NCBI GenBank assembly: GCA_016745075.1
Contig: JADGDD010000006.1
Span: forward strand, 186,001 to 250,000
Direction of reading: 5' to 3'
DNA from: Planctomycetota bacterium
Lineage (GTDB): Bacteria > Planctomycetota > UBA11346
DNA: 64,000 bases
Of the stretch, positions 27,513 through 35,009 are shown piece after piece. The notes under the pieces are model-generated. The model was not told the origin of the DNA and made no database searches. It worked only from the letters and a program-made list of their open reading frames with translations. A program made the translations under genes and the position numbers. How positions within the stretch are numbered: position 1 is the first letter of the stretch; each line of letters starts with the position of its first letter.

Positions 27513-29113
27513 TGGACCTCCATACATATTCTGTTGTTGCTATGGCCATTCCGCTACTTGGTGCGGCTGCCATTCTTGCGTTTGGCCGCTGGCCGAATCT
27601 GCGTGAAGGTGCAACTCTCCTAACCGCTGCTGCTTTATTAGCTGTGGTGTCATGTGGAATTGCTCCGCTTGTGCTGGTGGATGGCTTTTGGACTGGTGCT
27701 TGGGAAGCACCTGCCTTTGAGCTTATTCATATGGTTCCAGACCTTGCGCTGTCCTTTAAGATTGAACCTTTAGGTTTAGTTTACGCACTAGTTGCCTCAA
27801 GTTTATGGCTGATGAACTCAGTGTACGCTATTGGCTACATGCGTGGCAATAAAGAAGAACATCAAACACGTTTTTATCTCTGTTTTGCTGTTGCTATGTT
27901 TAGTGTGATGGGCATCGCTTTTGCCTCAAACATGTTCACCTTATTTGTGTTTTACGAAGTGCTAACCTTATCAACCTTTCCTTTGGTGTCGCATAAAGGA
28001 ACTCCACACGCGGTGCGTAGTGCCAGTACCTATTTAGGTATACTGGTTTTTACCTCAGTGTGTTTGTTATTGGTTGGAGTTATTGCGACTGCGGTTGTGA
28101 CAGGTGGGGCAGAGAATGGTTACGCAGGGCTTGATTTCACTCGTGGCGGTGTGTTCCTGAACTATCTGAACGAAGGAGGGGATGTAGCGAAAGGAATTGT
28201 TGGTCTACTCTTTATTTTATATATCTACGGTATTGGTAAAGCGGCGCTGATGCCTTCTCATCGTTGGCTACCAGCAGCTATGGTTGCTCCAACTCCTGTC
28301 AGTGCGTTCTTGCATGCGGTTGCAGTTGTGAAGGCAGGTGTGTTCTCTGTATTAAAAATTACCGTGTATATATTTGGCACCGGAACCCTTGCTGCTATTT
28401 CTGGTACTGACTGGCTCATTTATATGGCTGGTTTTACTATTGTTGTGGCCAGCTTTATTGCGATGTTCCAAGACAATCTGAAACGAAGACTTGCCTACTC
28501 CACGATTTCACAGCTTTCATACATCATTATGGCAGCAGGTTTAGCCACACTTGGTGGTGCTGTTGCGCCGATTGCAATTATGGCTGGCGGCATGCATATT
28601 ATTGCTCATGCCTTTGGTAAAATTACTTTATTCTTTGCGGCTGGTTCTATTTATACTGCCGCCCATAAAACAGATGTTTCTCAGTTAGATGGTATTGGTC
28701 GGCGGATGCCGTGGACGATGGCAGCTTTTGCCATTGCCAGCCTGTCGATGATTGGTGTGCCGCCAACGGCAGGTTTCCTGAGTAAATGGTATCTCTTATC
28801 CGGTGCTCTGACGAGTGCAGATGGTGGTGGTACTTTGAGTACGGTGCAGTGGTACGCAGTAGTGGTTATTTTCTTATCAACCGTTTTAAATGCTGGTTAC
28901 TTCTTGCCGATTGTTCACCGTGCTTTTTTCCGTCCATTGTCTGCCGATGCAGAAGCGCACCCACATGGCGAAGCCCCTAAGCCTATTGTTCTTGCTTTGT
29001 GTTGCACTGCCGTAGGTACGGTGGCCTTGTTCTTCTGTAGTGATCTGGCAGTGGCCTTGGTTGAACAGTTACAAGCTGGCTTTCCCTCTTCTCTTGTGAA
29101 CGGAGGATTCTAA
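27512..29113 (+). CDS. Proton-conducting antiporter subunit, copy 2 (MrpD/NuoM-like)
   Basis: The 533-residue protein is a second member of the antiporter family, distinct from copy 1. It retains the TM5 Glu (FVFYEVLTLSTFPL), the TM7 Lys (GKAALMPSHRWLPAAM) and the following Lys (AVAVVKAGVFSVLK). The insertion TGGAENGYAGLDFTRGGVFL lies between helices. A separate second MrpD-like gene after mrpD occurs in several non-classical mrp operons. It probably supplies the second ion channel otherwise carried by the N-terminal part of MrpA. The next gene begins at the base after its TAA. Confidence 0.9.
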   Translation: MDLHTYSVVAMAIPLLGAAAILAFGRWPNLREGATLLTAAALLAVVSCGIAPLVLVDGFWTGAWEAPAFELIHMVPDLALSFKIEPLGLVYALVASSLWLMNSVYAIGYMRGNKEEHQTRFYLCFAVAMFSVMGIAFASNMFTLFVFYEVLTLSTFPLVSHKGTPHAVRSASTYLGILVFTSVCLLLVGVIATAVVTGGAENGYAGLDFTRGGVFLNYLNEGGDVAKGIVGLLFILYIYGIGKAALMPSHRWLPAAMVAPTPVSAFLHAVAVVKAGVFSVLKITVYIFGTGTLAAISGTDWLIYMAGFTIVVASFIAMFQDNLKRRLAYSTISQLSYIIMAAGLATLGGAVAPIAIMAGGMHIIAHAFGKITLFFAAGSIYTAAHKTDVSQLDGIGRRMPWTMAAFAIASLSMIGVPPTAGFLSKWYLLSGALTSADGGGTLSTVQWYAVVVIFLSTVLNAGYFLPIVHRAFFRPLSADAEAHPHGEAPKPIVLALCCTAVGTVALFFCSDLAVALVEQLQAGFPSSLVNGGF

Positions 29114-29422
29114 ATGGACTGTACAGATCCTAAAACAATGAAAAAGATGAAATGGATCTTTGGTATTCTTACCATTATCTTCGCCATTTTATCTTTATTT
29201 ATCAGTGAAAAGATTGCTGAACACGGCCATTTCTTTTTCACCTGTTGCTGTCCTGTTGATGGCGCAATGGGAGTTGAAGCCGAGTGTCGAGAAGTCGCCA
29301 TAGATGGACAATGGTATTTTGCGACTGTTTATAGTCTTCTTGCTTGTTGCGTGCTGGTGGTTGTTTCCACAAAGGTTTTTGGACCAATTTTCAAACGAGA
29401 GGACACCTATTATAATGATTAG
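29114..29422 (+). CDS. Small two-helix, cysteine-containing membrane protein of the antiporter operon
   Basis: The 102-residue protein has two hydrophobic helices (about 13-32 and 70-92). Between them is a loop with a CCCP run (three adjacent Cys) and a further Cys in VEAECREV; two more adjacent Cys lie in the second helix. I do not recognise the family. It sits between the second and third antiporter-like genes, starts directly after one and overlaps the next by eight bases, so it should be a real and possibly structural or redox-sensitive accessory subunit. That role is inference. Confidence 0.7.
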   Translation: MDCTDPKTMKKMKWIFGILTIIFAILSLFISEKIAEHGHFFFTCCCPVDGAMGVEAECREVAIDGQWYFATVYSLLACCVLVVVSTKVFGPIFKREDTYYND

Positions 29423-31334
29423 TTTCCCTCCTGGACTCATTCTTATTGTAGCAGCTGTATTGCTGCCGCTCATGCGTAGTAAAAAAGCGTTTAATACGTG
29501 GGCCTTACTCGCGTCTGTTTCAACCTTTGTCGTGGTTTTGTTGACCTACATTGGTGGAGATGGTATCGGCGATTATACCCAATCTTGTGAATATGCTTTA
29601 TTGCCTGGACTTGGTGATTTTCATATAACCCTTGAACTCATGCAATTAAATGCGCCGACGAAAATATTTGCAACAGTCTTTTCGTTGATGGCTATTGTTG
29701 GCGTGGTGTACTCGTTTAATCAAGATCGTCGTATTGAACTGCCAGCAGCTTTATTGTATGCAGGTAGTGCGATTTGTGTCACTTATGCAGGTGATTTACT
29801 AACCATGTTCCTCTTTTGGGAATTAATGGCGGTCGGTTCTGCTATTGTCGTTTGGTCTGGTGGCCAGAAAGATTCTGCTCGAGCCGGTCAGCGTTATGTT
29901 GCTGTGCATTTACTTGGTGGTGCTATTTTGATGGCAGGCATCGTTGCCTATTATGTGGCAAATGGAGACTTAGCTCTGCCGAATTCACCGTTAACAGTCA
30001 TAGCAGATGGCAGTTACCACGCTAGTGCGATGGTAGAATATTTAACAAGTAATAATATTGCTGCTTGGCTGATTATGATTGGTGTTTTAGTAAATGCAGG
30101 TGCCCCATTTCTTGGTGCATGGTTGCCAGATGCCTATCCAGAAGCATCTGTCAGCGGTACGGTTTTTCTATCCGCATTCACTACTAAGACCGCTGTATTT
30201 GTTTTGATGATGTTGTTTGCAGGTGCAGATGTGTTGGTCTGGGTTGGTCTGGCGATGGCTATCTACGGCTTGATCTATGCATTGATAGAAAATGATATGC
30301 GTCGTATTTTAGCCTATGCTATTATTAATCAACTTGGCTTCATGGTTTGTGCTGTTGGTATAGGTACGCCACTCACCTTATGCGGCGCATCGGCGCATGC
30401 TTTTGCCAGTGTTGTTTATAAAGCGCTCCTCTTGATGGCTGCTGGTTCTGTTCTCTATCAAACCGGCAAACGAAAATGTACAGACCTTGGTGGTTTGTAT
30501 AAAACCATGCCGATTACAATGATTTGTACGCTTATTGGCGGCATGACTATTTCAGCTATGCCATTAACCTCTAGCTTCACCACCAAAAGTTTAATTACAT
30601 CAGGTGCAGCTTTGGAATACGAACTGGGTCATAACCCATTGTATATGTATGCATGGTTTGTGTTGATGGCTGCATCTGCTGGTGGTGCTTTGTATGCTGG
30701 TATTAAGTTCCCATGGTTGGTGTTCTTTAATAAAGACAGTGGTTTGCGTCCAAGTGACCCACCGAAAAACATGACATGGTCGATGATTTTCTTAGCGGCA
30801 TTGTGTGTGATTTTTGGGTTCCCTGGCATTTCTGAGCTAACACTTTATACGATATTGCCGTTTGCTCCAATGGTTCCCGGACATGGTGCAGGAGCGGAGC
30901 CACATCTTTACAGCACTTGGTCCGCATCGCACGTTATTTCACAGTTTGCTTTACTAGCAGCTACTGGTTTTGTTTTCTTTAGTTTTGTTAAGACTTTAAG
31001 TCGTACTGTTACAATTACCATAGATAGCGACTGGATTTATCGCCGTCTCATCCCGTCTTATGTTTGGGGCGGCTTGCTTTTGCCTGCTGTTCGTTGGCTT
31101 GGTAAGGGTCATGAGTTCTTGCTTGGCAAAGTTCCAGGTATGATTGCTCGTGGTGTACAAAGTGATGTCATTGAAGAGCGAGTCAATAAATCTATTGAAC
31201 TTGGCGGAACGACGATCCGTTTTAGTTTCCATTTTCGTGATAATAGACGGAGAGACTGGGCTGTTGGCGGTGTCTTGTTAGTGATTACGGTGATGCTCTT
31301 TATGTACTTATTATTAAACTTTAACGCGATTTAA
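29415..31334 (+). CDS. Proton-conducting antiporter subunit, copy 3 (NuoL/MrpA N-domain-like), altered TM7
   Basis: The start at 29415 has a GAGAGGA site and overlaps the small protein gene by eight bases, giving 639 residues; an in-frame start at 29304 lies deep in that gene. About 15-16 membrane helices are followed by a C-terminal soluble stretch and a final helix. The TM5 Glu is kept (LFWELMAVGSAIV), as is the TM8 Lys (SAFTTKTAVFVL). The TM7 Lys is replaced: the segment reads VNAGAPFLGAWLPDAY, with Asn where copies 1 and 2 have Lys. It may be a lateral, non-pumping subunit. A strong terminator follows. Confidence 0.88.
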   Translation: MISFPPGLILIVAAVLLPLMRSKKAFNTWALLASVSTFVVVLLTYIGGDGIGDYTQSCEYALLPGLGDFHITLELMQLNAPTKIFATVFSLMAIVGVVYSFNQDRRIELPAALLYAGSAICVTYAGDLLTMFLFWELMAVGSAIVVWSGGQKDSARAGQRYVAVHLLGGAILMAGIVAYYVANGDLALPNSPLTVIADGSYHASAMVEYLTSNNIAAWLIMIGVLVNAGAPFLGAWLPDAYPEASVSGTVFLSAFTTKTAVFVLMMLFAGADVLVWVGLAMAIYGLIYALIENDMRRILAYAIINQLGFMVCAVGIGTPLTLCGASAHAFASVVYKALLLMAAGSVLYQTGKRKCTDLGGLYKTMPITMICTLIGGMTISAMPLTSSFTTKSLITSGAALEYELGHNPLYMYAWFVLMAASAGGALYAGIKFPWLVFFNKDSGLRPSDPPKNMTWSMIFLAALCVIFGFPGISELTLYTILPFAPMVPGHGAGAEPHLYSTWSASHVISQFALLAATGFVFFSFVKTLSRTVTITIDSDWIYRRLIPSYVWGGLLLPAVRWLGKGHEFLLGKVPGMIARGVQSDVIEERVNKSIELGGTTIRFSFHFRDNRRRDWAVGGVLLVITVMLFMYLLLNFNAI

Positions 31335-31347
31335 CCAAAAACCGATT

Positions 31348-31388
31348 AATCAAAAAAGCCAAGCCTGAAAGGCTTGGCTTTTTTGATT
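31348..31388. terminator. Bidirectional intrinsic terminator ending the antiporter operon
   Basis: A perfect 18-bp stem (31348-31365 with 31371-31388) has a TGAAA loop. The GC-rich core AAGCC/GGCTT is flanked by six A and six T. It separates the plus-strand antiporter operon from the minus-strand gene ending at 31428. Confidence 0.95.
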
Positions 31389-31427
31389 GGTAGCATTGGC
31401 AGTGCAGTTTGTGTTGTGAGTGTTGGC

Positions 31428-31637
31428 TTAGGAAACCTGTCCAGAAGACAGGGCTTCCATATTCGCGGCCATTTCAGCGCTCAGTAGAGCCACGGCTTCG
31501 GCACTGATCTGTGCTGTATCAGCAGCAATAGGGCCAGCAATAAGCTGCTGCACAAGGTCGCCACCGCCTTGTTCCATCGCCAGAGCCTGAACTTTCATGG
31601 CAACTGCGGCCTGAATAGATGCATTTTGTACGTCCAT
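31428..31637 (-). CDS. Small YjfB-like putative motility protein
   Basis: The 69-residue protein is mostly helical and Ala/Met/Gln-rich, starting MDVQNASIQAAVAMKVQALAM. Its size and MD...(A/S)...V..KV...AM pattern resemble the YjfB putative motility family. No flagellar gene lies nearby, so the assignment is tentative. A GGAGT stretch just before the ATG is the likely ribosome site. It lies alone between the antiporter terminator and the beta-helix gene. Confidence 0.5.
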   Translation of the reverse strand: MDVQNASIQAAVAMKVQALAMEQGGGDLVQQLIAGPIAADTAQISAEAVALLSAEMAANMEALSSGQVS

Positions 31638-31732
31638 ACTCCTCAGTATCGGCAGCCTTACTGACCACTTAAGGACAAATATGGAAGATGAAGCGGTAAG
31701 CAGTCACAGTAAAATAAGACCATCATTGCTCG

Positions 31733-34700
31733 TTACGGATATTCAAATGCACCTGCATCACGTTTGCCATCGGTGATGAGAGCTCCGGTAAAGTCACGTT
31801 GGGCTGGCCCGTTAAATTGCCAGTTGTACAGTTCATCAATGCTCGTGTGGGCATCGGCTAGGCTGCCGCGTGCAACACGTAAAAAGTCGAGAGAGCCAGT
31901 GAACCCATTACCGCCAAGGATGACTTCAGCGGTATTGCTGATGCTTTGTGTGGTTGTTGGTAGTGTCCCCGTTGTTGTGCTTGGAGCGAGTTTGCCATCA
32001 CCGTAAAAAACGATGTGCTTATTACGGTCTACATCAATAAGAATATGATGCCACTGTCCATCATTGAACGAAGTGGAGCTGGTACTGCTACCGCTTGTTG
32101 TTGTATTAGAGAGTTGGCAATGTAATTGGCCAGCTGTGTTGATGCTGAGTTGGTAGCCAGAACCATTTGTGTATTTAGAGAGAATGGGGCTATCGGTACA
32201 TTTTTCATCAATGCGTATAACCATTTCGATAAGCATGTTGTGGGTGCTTATGTCTAAGGTGTGACGATGGGCCGCGGGGATATGGTGAGTCTTCTTGCGA
32301 TTCGTAATGTTGAGGTCTTGTCGAGTTGGTGCATCACTAATAACGCCGACACTCGCATTGTTTAAGGTGAGTGCACCTTTGGTCCAGTCTTCTAAGATGC
32401 CGTCTTGGTAATCTGCTGCTGTAATACCGCTTATATGCCAATCATAGCGTGGTATTTGTGAGAAGGCCTTCGTGATAATATGATCGCGGCCCAGTGTGAA
32501 ATGTTCATCAAGTACAATACTTGGGTTTTGAGGGTGGGCGTTAAAGTGCCATTCACCAACAACGTCATAGAGGCCCCACGGTACAAACACCTTGGTACCG
32601 TGGTCGCGGGCTGCTGATGTTTCAGTTAAACGAAAGTCGTGCTTGGCAGCATTGCGTACTGGATTTTCTTGGCTGATGCTGCCAAGGCTGTCTGCGCGCA
32701 GTCTCCGTTTTTTCAGTGCGGTATCAAATTCCTCAAAGGTATCATAAACTTGATCCGTGTGTTCAAATTTGCCCATCATACGGGGAGTGCCATGGAAAAC
32801 ATTTCCAGCGTAAGCAGTACTGTTGTAGCTATAATTGCCATCTGTGGTAACACCTGCTCGAACAACAGGTTTGCCGTGAAGTAAAAAGGAATGGCTCATA
32901 TCCAACCAGAGATTGCCGAGGTAAGAACGTAGAGGGCCTGGTCCGCGACGAGAACCACTAGCAAAATTATACGACGTGTTTTGAAACCATGCATTCAGAA
33001 AGCCGTGGGCTTCAAGTAGAGCAGTAGTATTACAGGCCTTATCTGTAAGGGTATTATTATTACCCCATGCAATATTATTAAAGAGATAACCTTTATATTG
33101 ATGGTCTAGATAATAGGCAGGTCCCCAGCGGCTTTGTGACCCATCGTGTTCGTTGGCTGGTTTATCTTTTGAGTTTATAAATAATGTATGACGATAGCCA
33201 CCTGGATTCCCAGAAATATTGCTCCACACATATGTTGGTCCACCCCACCAGGACTCAATGCTACCATAGTCATTACAATGCAGGAGTGCATCGACTACTT
33301 TATTGTGATGAATAAGACAACGAACCAATGGTTTATTATGGGTGCCACTCGGTTTACCACTGCGGGCAAATATACCGGCCCCGTAACATTTCGTAATTAT
33401 ATTTCCAGCAATATGTGTGCGTGTACCTGCTTCCACAAAGATAGCGTGAGAATGTGTACCACGTATGGGCCGTTGACCAATATCATGCAGTTGGTTGCGC
33501 AAAATAGTAATCTGTCCAAGTTCTCCGTTTGTGTCTTCTTTTTTATTGGGGCTATGTGCAAACTTAATAGCGCCGTGATCTGTGTGACTTATGTTGTTAT
33601 CGGTAATACGGATGTTAGTAAGAATATCTGTTGGCGTGTTGCTTGTCAGGAGAACGGCTTTGTTGATATGATGGAATGTATTATGATGTACGTTGATGTT
33701 TTCTGCTGCACCAAACCCACGAATAGCAGCGCAGCGCGTATCTGGGTGTTTCCATGAAATAATGGCTGGATCATAAACATTGGCAAAGCAGAAGTTGAGG
33801 CCGCTAATATCTATATGTGACTGATTGTGGATTTCGATAAAGGCGAGGCGTTGAGCTACTTCAACGGTGCACGTATTTGGATCGCGTCCTTCTGGCATGC
33901 GGATGTAGAGTGTTTTATTTTTAGAGTCAAAATAAAATTCGCCATCTTGGTCTAAGTATGCAGGACGATTTTCTAAATAATAACGACAATGTTGTTTGAC
34001 ATTGGTGCGTGTGGTTGGTGTCCAGAAACCGCTATTAAAGAGTAGTGCATTATTTTCTGGCTCATAGCTTTCCACTCGAGAAGCAAAGGGGGTGTTCATG
34101 ACCCAGTATTGGTCGCCGAGCCATTCGGTCCATACGGTTGCGCCAACATGTATGGATGGGTCTGTTTCCGTCAGTCCGTTGACATCATAGGCGCGTAAGA
34201 GAGAAGGTGCTTTTTTATCTTGTTTAATATCATGCACCCATTCGCAGCTTTTCCAATCTTCCTCTTTATACCAAGTCTTCCATTCACTACGTGGGTCATC
34301 CTTATCACTTACTGTCCAGTCTGGCTCACGTGCGAGTGCTAAGCGGATAATCTCTCCATCGTCATTTTTCCACCACACACACCACGGGCTTGCGCCAGCA
34401 AGTTGTTGGTGCCAGACCTGTTCTGGGTGTGGAATGCCTGTGCTCATTTCTTTTGTGCATGGCTGCCAGTTGGTTGTGAGCTGTGTGGAACCAGCAATAC
34501 TTGCTAGTCCTGTACCCCAGTGCGGATCACTGGTTAAACGAATAGGCTTATCAGCGCTGCCTGATTCATTGGCTATCAGAGTGCCACGATAGAGCACCCC
34601 ACGTTTAAAGACATAACTATGATTGCCTGCTGTTGAAGCAGCAAGGCCTTGTGCCTGTGCATCCCAAGGATGATGTTTCCAAGCACTGTTTGGGGTGCGC

Positions 34701-34897
34701 CCATCTTGTTCATCGTTACCGCCATCAAAATCAATGTAGCGTACAGATTCGCTGAGCTTCAGCTCAAAGGCGGTTGGTGCCCATTCGAGGTCGCCTGTTT
34801 CGCTGATAGTTGCCTGCGGCTGTTGCCATTCAAAATCACTCGCACACAGTGTACAGCAGAAGAGTGAAAGTAGGGCGGTGTAGTGGTAGATAGACAT
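31733..34897 (-). CDS. Secreted right-handed parallel beta-helix protein with LamG domain
   Basis: The start at 34897 is preceded by GGAG at good spacing, giving 1054 residues and a signal peptide ending LCASDF. Residues about 350-620 have the repeating Asn/Ile/His pattern of a parallel beta-helix (INVHHNTFHHINKAVLL, IRITDNNISHTDHGAIKF), the fold of many polysaccharide lyases. A LamG/concanavalin-like domain lies at about 850-1000 with FNDGQWHHILIDVDRNKHIV. The protein ends DAGAFEYP, a C-terminus common in such proteins of PVC bacteria. It probably binds or cleaves extracellular polysaccharide. It is divergent from the deiodinase-like gene at 35010. Confidence 0.78.
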   Translation of the reverse strand: MSIYHYTALLSLFCCTLCASDFEWQQPQATISETGDLEWAPTAFELKLSESVRYIDFDGGNDEQDGRTPNSAWKHHPWDAQAQGLAASTAGNHSYVFKRGVLYRGTLIANESGSADKPIRLTSDPHWGTGLASIAGSTQLTTNWQPCTKEMSTGIPHPEQVWHQQLAGASPWCVWWKNDDGEIIRLALAREPDWTVSDKDDPRSEWKTWYKEEDWKSCEWVHDIKQDKKAPSLLRAYDVNGLTETDPSIHVGATVWTEWLGDQYWVMNTPFASRVESYEPENNALLFNSGFWTPTTRTNVKQHCRYYLENRPAYLDQDGEFYFDSKNKTLYIRMPEGRDPNTCTVEVAQRLAFIEIHNQSHIDISGLNFCFANVYDPAIISWKHPDTRCAAIRGFGAAENINVHHNTFHHINKAVLLTSNTPTDILTNIRITDNNISHTDHGAIKFAHSPNKKEDTNGELGQITILRNQLHDIGQRPIRGTHSHAIFVEAGTRTHIAGNIITKCYGAGIFARSGKPSGTHNKPLVRCLIHHNKVVDALLHCNDYGSIESWWGGPTYVWSNISGNPGGYRHTLFINSKDKPANEHDGSQSRWGPAYYLDHQYKGYLFNNIAWGNNNTLTDKACNTTALLEAHGFLNAWFQNTSYNFASGSRRGPGPLRSYLGNLWLDMSHSFLLHGKPVVRAGVTTDGNYSYNSTAYAGNVFHGTPRMMGKFEHTDQVYDTFEEFDTALKKRRLRADSLGSISQENPVRNAAKHDFRLTETSAARDHGTKVFVPWGLYDVVGEWHFNAHPQNPSIVLDEHFTLGRDHIITKAFSQIPRYDWHISGITAADYQDGILEDWTKGALTLNNASVGVISDAPTRQDLNITNRKKTHHIPAAHRHTLDISTHNMLIEMVIRIDEKCTDSPILSKYTNGSGYQLSINTAGQLHCQLSNTTTSGSSTSSTSFNDGQWHHILIDVDRNKHIVFYGDGKLAPSTTTGTLPTTTQSISNTAEVILGGNGFTGSLDFLRVARGSLADAHTSIDELYNWQFNGPAQRDFTGALITDGKRDAGAFEYP

Positions 34898-35009
34898 AGT
34901 GGGCTCCAAGAATGTGGCGAGTATTGGGATTGTGATAGAGAAGGCAAGTCTATGAAATGAGGTATTGCATTCTTGAGAGATGAAATCAGAGTGCAAAAGA
35001 GAGATGATT

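Noticed and set aside
23027-31334. Interpretation of the antiporter operon as a hydrogenase or complex I operon.
   Set aside because: No large or small hydrogenase subunit, NuoBCDI-like or NuoH-like gene is present before the terminator at 31348-31388.
33188-33757. A long open frame antisense to the beta-helix/LamG gene (189 codons).
   Set aside because: It lies wholly inside a gene with signal peptide and clear domains, has an implausible Cys/Met/Ile-rich composition, and has no ribosome-binding site or recognisable motif.
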